Assembly: GCF_004768545.1 (NCBI RefSeq)
Contig: NZ_CP038634.1
Coordinates: 496,001 to 560,000, forward strand
Source: Cupriavidus oxalaticus
GTDB lineage: Bacteria; Pseudomonadota; Gammaproteobacteria; Burkholderiales; Burkholderiaceae
Length of the DNA stretch: 64,000 nt
Direction: 5' to 3'
Within the stretch, counting starts at the first letter, position 1. Each line of letters starts with the position of its first letter. This document shows positions 7,888 through 14,776 of this stretch, in pieces. The notes under the pieces are model-generated. The model was not told the origin of the DNA. It saw only the letters and a program-made list of their open reading frames with translations, and searched no databases. Both the position numbers and the translations under genes were made by a program.

Positions 7888-8766
7888 ATGCGTGTCGCAT
7901 TTCTCGGCCTGGGCGTCATGGGTTTCCACATGGCCGGCCACCTCGCCGCCAAAGGGCACGAGGTCACGGTCTACAACCGCACCGCCGCCAGGGCGCAGGC
8001 CTGGGTCGGGAAGTTCGGCGGCAAGGCGGCAGCGACGCCGGCACTGGCGGTGCGCGACGCACAGGTGGTGTGCTCCTGCGTCGGCAATGACGACGACCTG
8101 CGCGCGGTGCTGACCGGCCCCGATGGCGCCTTCTTCGGCGCGCCGAGCGGCTGCATTTTCGTCGACCACACCACGGCCAGCGCCAATGTCGCGCGCGAGC
8201 TCTATGCCGCGGCCGGCGAGCGCGGCCTGCACTTTGTCGACGGCCCGGTCTCGGGCGGCGAAGTCGGCGCGGAAAAAGGCATCCTGACCATCATGTGCGG
8301 CGGCGATGCCGACGTCTACGCGCGCGCCGAGCCGGTCATCGCCGCCTATGCCCGCGCGGTGACCCGCATCGGCGAGGCCGGCGCCGGGCAACTGGCCAAG
8401 ATGGTCAACCAGATCAGCATTGCCGGCCTGATCCAGGGCCTGTCGGAGGCCATCGCCTTCGGCGAGCGCGCCGGGCTGGACATGCGGCTGGTGCTGGATG
8501 TCATCAGCAAGGGCGCCGCCGGCTCCTGGCAGCTGGAAAACCGCGGCCCCACCATGATCGACAACAAGTTCGATTTCGGCTTCGCGGTGGACTGGATGCG
8601 CAAGGACCTGGGCCTGTGCCTGGACGAGTCGCGCCGCAACGGCGCCGCGCTGCCGGTGACGGCGCTGGTCGACCAGTTCTATGCCGACCTGCAGCAGATG
8701 GGATGCGGCCGCGCCGACACCTCGTCGCTGATCAAGCGCCTGCGCCAGCACGCGAAGGACGCCTGA
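7888..8766 (+). CDS. NAD(P)-dependent beta-hydroxyacid dehydrogenase (3-hydroxyisobutyrate dehydrogenase family)
   Basis: A 292-residue enzyme with the family layout: N-terminal nucleotide-binding fold FLGLGVMGFHMAGHLA (residues 4-19), the substrate-binding motif FVDGPVSGGEVGAEKGILTIM, and the catalytic-lysine helix GAGQLAKMVNQI. It reversibly oxidises a short beta-hydroxy acid such as 3-hydroxyisobutyrate, tartronate semialdehyde or glyoxylate derivatives; the substrate is not resolved. GGAG lies 9 nt before the ATG. It follows the Bug gene in the same direction after 214 bp, so it may share the sugar-acid theme but probably has its own promoter. Confidence 0.85.
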   Translation: MRVAFLGLGVMGFHMAGHLAAKGHEVTVYNRTAARAQAWVGKFGGKAAATPALAVRDAQVVCSCVGNDDDLRAVLTGPDGAFFGAPSGCIFVDHTTASANVARELYAAAGERGLHFVDGPVSGGEVGAEKGILTIMCGGDADVYARAEPVIAAYARAVTRIGEAGAGQLAKMVNQISIAGLIQGLSEAIAFGERAGLDMRLVLDVISKGAAGSWQLENRGPTMIDNKFDFGFAVDWMRKDLGLCLDESRRNGAALPVTALVDQFYADLQQMGCGRADTSSLIKRLRQHAKDA

Positions 8767-8910
8767 GGTAGCGCCAGCACTACCTGCCGTCGTCCGATTC
8801 CTACAGCGATTTCGGCGCGTGCCTGAAAGGCCGCCGGCCGGACCGTGCCTAAGCTGGACGCATGGGCCGGTCCACCCGGGCCAGCCCGGCAATGATGCAG
8901 GAGACCCATC

Positions 8911-9087
8911 ATGTGGAAACTCGCAGGCGCACTCCTGATAGGCGCAAGCATGGCGCTGGCTGGTTGTACCGCAGCGGGCGCAGTGGCCGGCGGCGTGGCC
9001 GGCCATGAACTGACCGACGGCAGCACGGCCGGTACCATCGGCGGTGCCGTGGTTGGCGGCGTGATCGGGCACGAACTGGGCAAGTAA
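8911..9087 (+). CDS. Small glycine-zipper lipoprotein
   Basis: A 58-residue protein too short for most gene callers. It has a lipoprotein signal peptide with the lipobox LAGC (Cys at residue 19), so the mature part is about 40 residues. The mature part is glycine-rich (GAVAGGVAGHEL and GGAVVGGVIGHELGK), the repeated GxxxG pattern of glycine-zipper membrane-inserting segments; GHEL occurs twice. GGAG lies upstream of the ATG and a strong terminator lies about 70 bp downstream, which supports a real monocistronic gene. The last 12 bp including the stop codon (CTGGGCAAGTAA) are duplicated directly after the stop. Related small lipoproteins are envelope-stress or osmotically induced; the function here is unknown. 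Confidence 0.75.
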   Translation: MWKLAGALLIGASMALAGCTAAGAVAGGVAGHELTDGSTAGTIGGAVVGGVIGHELGK

Positions 9088-9155
9088 CTGGGCAAGTAAT
9101 AGTCGCCAGTTTCGCGCGGATCGATGATCGGACACGCGCAGGAACGGAAATGCAG

Positions 9156-9186
9156 GAAGGCCGCATTGCGCGGCCTTCTTTGCTTT
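9156..9186 (+). terminator. Rho-independent terminator after the small lipoprotein gene
   Basis: A perfect 9-bp stem, GAAGGCCGC / GCGGCCTTC, with a 5-nt loop (9156-9178) is followed by TTTGCTTT. It lies between the lipoprotein gene and the convergent glycosyltransferase gene and may serve both strands. Confidence 0.8.
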
Positions 9187-9208
9187 GGCCATTGGCCGGC
9201 GGCCGTGC

Positions 9209-10039
9209 TCAGCGCAGATGCCGGGGCGCCGCCTTGCCGGCAAGGCGCAAGCGCCGCCACAGCAGCACCGGCAGCCGCACCGCGCAACCCGCCAGCAGCC
9301 GCAGGTGCATCCCGGTCAGCAGCAGGTTGTCACGCAGGTAGCGGAAGTGCGAGACACCGCCTTCGCCCCGTGCAAAGTAGCGCACCGGTGCCGCCACATT
9401 GATAGGGCGCACACCGCGCCAGCACAGGCGGACCGCCGCTTCGGGATCGAAATCGAAGCGCCGCATCCAGCGCGTCTCGCGCATCACCGCGCGCAGCGGC
9501 GCGATCGGGTAGACGCGGAAGCCATAGAGGGAATCGCCGATCCCGGCCCAGAGGGTCTCGACATCGGCCCAGAAATTGGACATGCGCCGCCAGTAGACCC
9601 GTTCGCGGGGCGCGCTGGCGTCGAAAACCGGCCGGCCCAGCACCATCGCGTCCGGCTCGCGCTGCGACAGGGCCATGAACTCCGCAATCAGGTGGGCCGG
9701 ATGCTGGCCGTCCGAATCCATGACCAGCACATGGGTGAAGCCCTCGGCCGCCGCGGCTTCGATGCCGTGCAGCACAGCAGCGCCCTTGCCCTGGTTGGTG
9801 GGCAGCGTCAGCACGCGCAGCGCCGGGTCGGTGGCGGCTTCGGCCCGCAGCCAGCGTTCGCTGCCATCGGTACTGCCGTCGACCACGACCCATACCGGCG
9901 CCCACGCCGCGCGCGCCGCCTGCAGCGTGCCGTGCAGGCGGGTGCCGGGGTTGTAGCTGGGGATCAGCACCAGGTGGGAACGGTGCGCTGCGTCGGCGCC
10001 CGGCGCGGGCGCAGGGAGTGGCGTGGCATGCTGGGGCAT
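9209..10039 (-). CDS. Family 2 glycosyltransferase of the polyene-like lipid locus
   Basis: A 276-residue GT-A glycosyltransferase: LVLIPSYNPG at the N terminus, nucleotide-binding VVVDGSTDGS, the DSDGQHPAHL motif with its metal-binding DxD equivalent, and YGFRVYPI further on. It would transfer a sugar from a nucleotide or polyprenyl donor to a lipid or polyene acceptor. The start at 10039 has GGAG at 7-nt spacing. It lies 28 bp downstream of the ACP gene on the same strand and diverges from the rest of the locus. Glycosyltransferases or acyltransferases of this kind are regular members of aryl-polyene gene sets; its role in finishing the head group is inferred. Confidence 0.85.
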   Translation of the reverse strand: MPQHATPLPAPAPGADAAHRSHLVLIPSYNPGTRLHGTLQAARAAWAPVWVVVDGSTDGSERWLRAEAATDPALRVLTLPTNQGKGAAVLHGIEAAAAEGFTHVLVMDSDGQHPAHLIAEFMALSQREPDAMVLGRPVFDASAPRERVYWRRMSNFWADVETLWAGIGDSLYGFRVYPIAPLRAVMRETRWMRRFDFDPEAAVRLCWRGVRPINVAAPVRYFARGEGGVSHFRYLRDNLLLTGMHLRLLAGCAVRLPVLLWRRLRLAGKAAPRHLR

Positions 10040-10067
10040 GTCGCGCTCCGGTTCCCGGGTGGCGGGG

Positions 10068-10328
10068 TTAGCTGGCGCGCTGCGCCGCGACGTAGCCGGC
10101 AAGGCTGCCGAGCGACGCGAAAATGGTCTTGTTGTCGGGGTTGTCCGAACGCAGTTCGACCCCGTACTTGCGCGACACCAGCAGGGCAATCTCCAGGATG
10201 TCGATGGAGTCCAGCCCGAAGCCTTCGCCGTACAGCGGCGTGTCGGCGGTGACCTCTTCCAGTCGCAGGTCTGCGATGTCGAGTTCGTCGATGATCAGGC
10301 GGGCGAGTTCGGTTTCAAGTTCGGTCAT
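10068..10328 (-). CDS. Acyl carrier protein
   Basis: An 86-residue acyl carrier protein. The 4'-phosphopantetheine attachment site is the Ser in GEGFGLDSIDILE near residue 41, in the usual four-helix context (acidic helix II, ILEIALLVSRKYGVEL). It would carry the growing chain for the ketosynthase and dehydratases encoded across the divergent promoter and receive the starter from the AMP-ligase. Only one ACP gene is visible, whereas aryl-polyene clusters often carry two. The 264-bp gap to the divergent membrane-protein gene presumably holds both promoters; no clear operator was recognised there. Confidence 0.9.
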   Translation of the reverse strand: MTELETELARLIIDELDIADLRLEEVTADTPLYGEGFGLDSIDILEIALLVSRKYGVELRSDNPDNKTIFASLGSLAGYVAAQRAS

Positions 10329-10592
10329 GTTGAAGCAGAGGGGGCCGCCGCGGCACGCAGCCGGTCCGGATCGTCCCGGCGCGCCGTGGGGGCCAGCCGA
10401 TGCTACCAAAGGCCCCGATGGCGGGCTAGCCGAGAGAAGTTTGGTAACAACATCAACAGGGCTTTGGGGAATCCTGGCACCGCGTAGGGGGTCTTTTAAG
10501 GTATAAAGCGTTCGCTTCGCAGTCTGGCGCACACTCGCGGACTTTGGATTTCGCCGGTTTTCGGCCTCAGCCTGAAGCGCCGCTTGCTACAC

Positions 10593-11387
10593 ATGATAAC
10601 GACACAAATGATGTCCTCGAGCCAATCGTCTTCCCTCCCCGCCCGTGCCCGGCCCGTCCAGGACGCACGGGTCGAATCCGCGAGTACGCCGCACGCCTCG
10701 GCCATCGGCGGCGGCCGTGGATGGCTCGTCGGGGTCGCCGGGTTCGTGATCTATGAATGCGCGCTGCATTATGCCGCGCATCGGCCGGGAGCAGAAGTCG
10801 TCGCATTGCTCCTGGGGATCCTCCCGTTCCTGGCGCTCGGTTTCCTGGCCGTGCTGCGCACCGCCGGACGCAAGCCGGCACTGTTCGCACTGGTCGCGGC
10901 ATGCGTGGCGCTCTGGCTCTGGCGAGTGCCGCTGTCGCACCATTTTGGCTGGACATACCTGTTGCAGCACGCCGGCGTCAACGTGGCGCTTGGCGTGATG
11001 TTCGGCCTGACCTTGCGCGACGGCCACACCCCGCTGTGCGCACAGATCGCCACGGCCCTCCATGGCGAGCTGACGCCGGCGCACGCCCGCTATGCGCGGC
11101 GCGTGACGCAGGCCTGGACCCTGTTCTTCGCGGCCGTGGCCGGCGCCTCCACGCTGCTGTTCGTGCTGGCTCCAGTGGCGGCGTGGTCGAACTTCGCCAA
11201 CCTCGCCACCCCTTTGCTGATCGCCGCGATGTTCGCTGCCGAAGCGGCATGCCGCCGCATCGCCTTCCCTGGCATGCGCCACGGAGGCCTGCTCGATGCG
11301 GTGCACGGTTACCGCGCCGTGATGGCTGCCCGGGCAGCCCGGGCCGCGCGCGCAGTGACGCCGGCCGCCACCGCCATGCCGCGCTGA
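10593..11387 (+). CDS. Multi-helix inner-membrane protein of the polyene-like locus (COG4648-like)
   Basis: About 264 residues with five or six hydrophobic helices (GWLVGVAGFVIYECAL, VVALLLGILPFLALGFL, FALVAACVALWLW and others) and a conserved-looking HAGVNVALGVMFGLTLR segment. I associate it with the COG4648 membrane proteins next to acyl-ACP synthetases in aryl-polyene and related lipid clusters; the biochemical role is not known. The start is uncertain: ATGs at 10593, 10608 and 10611 and an upstream TTG are all in frame and none has a good ribosome-binding site. It is the first gene of the forward operon. Confidence 0.65.
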   Translation: MITTQMMSSSQSSSLPARARPVQDARVESASTPHASAIGGGRGWLVGVAGFVIYECALHYAAHRPGAEVVALLLGILPFLALGFLAVLRTAGRKPALFALVAACVALWLWRVPLSHHFGWTYLLQHAGVNVALGVMFGLTLRDGHTPLCAQIATALHGELTPAHARYARRVTQAWTLFFAAVAGASTLLFVLAPVAAWSNFANLATPLLIAAMFAAEAACRRIAFPGMRHGGLLDAVHGYRAVMAARAARAARAVTPAATAMPR

Positions 11388-11409
11388 CGCGCGCCGCATC
11401 GCATCCGCC

Positions 11410-13125
11410 ATGACTGCGATCCCGCTCGTCGCGCACGCCTCCCCTGCCGCCACCCTCGCGTGGGTGCAGGGCCGGCCGGTCACCGTAGGCAGGTTCCTGG
11501 CCGACGTGGCGCAGCTTGCCGCCGCGCTGCCGGCCGGCGGCCATGTCTTCAACGCCTGTACCGACCGCTATCGCTTCACCGTCGGGCTGTGCGCGGCGCT
11601 GCTGCGGGGCAAGGCTACACTTCTGCCGTCGTCGCAAACCCCCGAGACGGTGCGCCAGCTGTGCGCATTCGCACCCGATGCCTTCTGCCTGCAGGACCAG
11701 CCGGCCGCGCCGATGGCAATGCCGGTGTTCGACTACCACCAGGGCGTCGCTGCGGCCCCGGATGCGGCCGAATTCACCGACGTGCCGTCGTTTCCTGCCG
11801 ACCGCGTGCTGGCCTACGTCTTCACCTCCGGTTCGACCGGCACCCCGGTGCCACACCGCAAGACCTGGGGCGCGATGGCCCGGGGAGCGCGCGCCGCCGC
11901 GCAACGGCTGGGCCTGTGCGACGGGCGCGCATGGACGCTGGTCGGCACGGTGCCGCCGCAGCATATGTTCGGCCTGGAGGCCACCGTCATGCTGGCACTG
12001 CAGGGCGGCGCCGCTCTGGCGTCGGCACCGGCGTTCTACCCGGCCGACGTCCGCGACGCACTGGCCGGAGTGCCCGCGCCGCGCGCGCTGGTCAGCTCGC
12101 CGGTACACCTGCGCACGCTGGTGCACGCGGACATGGCCATGCCCGCCGCCGACCTGCTGTTGTGCGCCACTGCCCCGCTCGGCCGCGATCTGGCTGCCGC
12201 TGCGGAAGCGCTGTTCCACGGCCCGTTGCGTGAAATCTACGGCAGCACCGAGACCGGCCAGCTTGCCACCCGCCGCACCGCGCAGGAAGACATCTGGACG
12301 CTGGTGCCCGGCGTCCGGCTGCAGCCGCGTACGGCGGACGGCGCAGCAGACACCATGACCTGGGCCGAGGGCGGGCATATCGAGCAACCGGTGGCGCTCG
12401 GCGATGCCATCGAACCGCTGGATGCGGGGCACTTCCTGCTGCACGGCCGCAAGGGCGACCTGCTCAATATCGCCGGCAAGCGCACCTCGCTGGCCTACCT
12501 TGACCACCAGCTCAATGCCATCGACGGCGTGCAGGACGGCGCCTTCTTCATGCCCGGCGACAGCCACGAAGGCGATGCACAGGGACACGTGGTGCGGCTG
12601 GTGGCAGTCGTCGTGGCGCCGGGCGTGACCCCGGCGGCGATCCTGCAGGCGCTGCGCGAGCGCATCGACCCCGCCTTCCTGCCGCGCCCGCTGCTGTTCG
12701 CCGAACGCCTGCCGCGCAATGCCGCCGGCAAGCTGCCGCGCGACACGCTGGCGGCGCTGGTGGCGCAGTTGTCCCGCGCGCGGGATGTCGCAGCGGCCCT
12801 GTCCGCCTTTGTCATCGACGCCGGCCACCCCGCCATGGCCGGCCATTTCCCCGGCAATCCGATCGTGCCCGGCGTAGTGCTGCTCGACCACGCCTTGCTC
12901 GCGCTCGGGTCCGCACTTGAGCGGCCGCTGGTGCCCACGCAGGCCGGGACGATCAAATTCCTCAGCCCCGTGCGCCCCGGAGAACGGGTCGAAATCGAAC
13001 ACGACGCCGAGCCGGCCACGGACGGCAGCGAACGCTTGCGCATCACGCTGCGCAGCGCGGGACGCGAAGTGGCCAGCGGCACGCTGCAACTGCGCGCCGC
13101 TACTTCGGAGGGCGGGCCATGCTGA
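11410..13125 (+). CDS. Acyl/aryl-ACP ligase fused to a hot-dog dehydratase (ApeH-ApeI-like fusion)
   Basis: A 571-residue two-domain protein. Residues about 1-450 are an AMP-forming ligase with the phosphate-binding motif AYVFTSGSTGTPVPHRK, EIYGSTETGQ, and the C-terminal lysine region RNAAGKLPRDTL. Residues about 460-571 are a FabA/FabZ-type hot-dog domain with the active-site segment GHPAMAGHFPGNPIVPG. The ligase would activate an aryl or acyl starter and load the ACP; the dehydratase would remove water from beta-hydroxyacyl-ACP. In Escherichia coli and Xanthomonas aryl-polyene systems these activities are usually on separate genes, so the fusion ties initiation to elongation. The end overlaps the acyltransferase start by 7 bp. 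Confidence 0.85.
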   Translation: MTAIPLVAHASPAATLAWVQGRPVTVGRFLADVAQLAAALPAGGHVFNACTDRYRFTVGLCAALLRGKATLLPSSQTPETVRQLCAFAPDAFCLQDQPAAPMAMPVFDYHQGVAAAPDAAEFTDVPSFPADRVLAYVFTSGSTGTPVPHRKTWGAMARGARAAAQRLGLCDGRAWTLVGTVPPQHMFGLEATVMLALQGGAALASAPAFYPADVRDALAGVPAPRALVSSPVHLRTLVHADMAMPAADLLLCATAPLGRDLAAAAEALFHGPLREIYGSTETGQLATRRTAQEDIWTLVPGVRLQPRTADGAADTMTWAEGGHIEQPVALGDAIEPLDAGHFLLHGRKGDLLNIAGKRTSLAYLDHQLNAIDGVQDGAFFMPGDSHEGDAQGHVVRLVAVVVAPGVTPAAILQALRERIDPAFLPRPLLFAERLPRNAAGKLPRDTLAALVAQLSRARDVAAALSAFVIDAGHPAMAGHFPGNPIVPGVVLLDHALLALGSALERPLVPTQAGTIKFLSPVRPGERVEIEHDAEPATDGSERLRITLRSAGREVASGTLQLRAATSEGGPC

Positions 13126-14096
13126 CCTGGCTGTGGAAGCGGCAAGCGCCGGTGGAGGCCGCCGACTGGTCCCGGCACAAAGAGCGCAGCAACATCCCGC
13201 TGCTGCGCGTCATGACGTGGATCTCGCTGGCGCTGGGACGTCCGGCCGGGCGCGTGGTGCTGCGCCTGATCGCGGCCTATTTCACGCTGTTCTCGCCGGC
13301 GGCGCGCCATGCCTCGCGCGCCTACCTGGACCGCGCGCTGGGCCGCGAGGCCAACTGGATCGACGGCTACCGGCATGTGCTGACCTTTGCCTCGACCATC
13401 CACGACCGCATCTACCTGCTCAACGGCCGCTTCGACCTGTTCGACATCCGCCTCCACGGCGAAGACCTGCTCGAAGCCGCCATGGCGCGCGGCCGCGGCG
13501 CGATCCTGCTGGGCGCGCACCTGGGCAGCTTCGAGGTCGTGCGCGCGCTCGGCCGCCAGCATCCGGACATGGAAGTGGCCATCACCATGTACGAGGAAAA
13601 CGCGCACAAGCTCAACGACGTGCTGCAGTCGATCAACCCCGCCATGCGCCAGGACGTGATCGCACTGGGCCGCTTCGATACCATGCTGCGCGTGCGCGAC
13701 TACCTCGACCGCGGCTACATGATCGGCATGCTGGCCGACCGCACCCTGTCGCAGCGTGCCACCGATCCGGTGCAGCAATGCGATTTCCTCGGCGCGCCCA
13801 CCGGGTTCCCGACCGGGCCGTTGCGCATGGCCGCCATGCTGCGCCGGCCGGTGTTCTTCATCACCGGGCTGTATCGCGGCGGCAACCGCTACGATGTCCA
13901 TTTCGTGCCGCTGGCGGACTTCTCGCAGACCGCGCGCGGCCAGCGCGAAGCCGCGGTGCAGTCGGCACTGGACGGTTATGTGCGGCTGCTGGAGAAATTC
14001 AGCCGCAAGGCGCCGTACAACTGGTTCAACTTCTATGACTTCTGGCACGCCGGCCCGCCGCTCTCCGAGCAGCCGCCACCGGGCAACGAGCCATGA
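13119..14096 (+). CDS. LPLAT-type acyltransferase (COG4261)
   Basis: A 325-residue membrane-associated acyltransferase of the LpxL/LPLAT superfamily. The catalytic HxxxxE-type motif appears as GAHLGSFEV near residue 135, and MLADRTLS and the TGPLRMAAMLRRPVFFITGL region also match COG4261 proteins. In polyene and flexirubin-like clusters such enzymes attach the product or a fatty acid to a membrane lipid. It overlaps the genes on both sides (7 bp with the ligase-dehydratase, 4 bp with the LolA-like gene), showing tight operon coupling. Confidence 0.85.
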   Translation: MLTWLWKRQAPVEAADWSRHKERSNIPLLRVMTWISLALGRPAGRVVLRLIAAYFTLFSPAARHASRAYLDRALGREANWIDGYRHVLTFASTIHDRIYLLNGRFDLFDIRLHGEDLLEAAMARGRGAILLGAHLGSFEVVRALGRQHPDMEVAITMYEENAHKLNDVLQSINPAMRQDVIALGRFDTMLRVRDYLDRGYMIGMLADRTLSQRATDPVQQCDFLGAPTGFPTGPLRMAAMLRRPVFFITGLYRGGNRYDVHFVPLADFSQTARGQREAAVQSALDGYVRLLEKFSRKAPYNWFNFYDFWHAGPPLSEQPPPGNEP

Positions 14097-14776
14097 GCCA
14101 TGACCTCCCGAGCGTTGTGAAAGCCTTCGACACTGATCCGATCTGTTCCGCCAGGCGCGTTGTCCGCCGGTTGCTGCCGCTGCTGCTGGCAGGCGTTGCG
14201 TTCGGCATCGCGGTGCCAGGCAGCGCAGCCGCACCGCCCGCGCCTGCCGCAGCACAGGCCGCGCCCGCCTTCGGCGTCGACCAGCTGATGTCCACGCTGG
14301 CGCAGCGCAAGTCAGGCCGGGTCCGCTTCACCGAGACCAAGTACCTGGCGATGCTGGCCAAGCCGGTGCAGTCTTCCGGCGAACTGCTTTTCACCGCGCC
14401 CGACCACCTGGAGAAGCGCACCGTATCGCCCAAGGCAGAAAACATGGTGCTCGACGGCGACATGCTGACGGTGGAGCGCGACGGCAAGCGCTTTACCATG
14501 CCGCTGCAGAACTACCCCGAGCTGGCGGCCTTTATCGAAAGCATCCGCGGCACGCTCGCCGGCAACCGCCACACGCTGGAACGCTACTACAAGCTCGGCC
14601 TGGAAGGCCGCGCCAGCCGCTGGACGCTGACGCTGACGCCGGCGGACTCGCGCATGGCGGCAGTCGTCAGCCAGGTGCGCATCGACGGCAGCCAGGACGC
14701 ACTGGACCGTGTCGAGATCCGCCAGGCCGACGGCGACCGCTCCGTCATGACGATCCGGCCCGCCGGCCGCCCATGA
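14093..14776 (+). CDS. LolA-like periplasmic lipid carrier
   Basis: A 227-residue protein with a signal peptide (hydrophobic core LLPLLLAGVAFGIAV, cleavage near GSAAA) and a LolA-like fold region: FTETKYLAMLAKPVQSSGEL, LEKRTVSPKAENMVL and LDRVEIRQADGDRS. Like LolA it should chaperone a hydrophobic cargo across the periplasm, here presumably the glycolipid or polyene product handed on by the MMPL exporter encoded next. Start and stop overlap neighbouring genes by 4 bp each. Confidence 0.85.
   Translation: MSHDLPSVVKAFDTDPICSARRVVRRLLPLLLAGVAFGIAVPGSAAAPPAPAAAQAAPAFGVDQLMSTLAQRKSGRVRFTETKYLAMLAKPVQSSGELLFTAPDHLEKRTVSPKAENMVLDGDMLTVERDGKRFTMPLQNYPELAAFIESIRGTLAGNRHTLERYYKLGLEGRASRWTLTLTPADSRMAAVVSQVRIDGSQDALDRVEIRQADGDRSVMTIRPAGRP

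Noticed and set aside
10978..13089. 703-residue minus-strand open frame opposite the ligase-dehydratase fusion
   Set aside because: His/Arg/Gln-rich antisense shadow; the plus strand carries intact ligase and hot-dog motifs and fits the operon.
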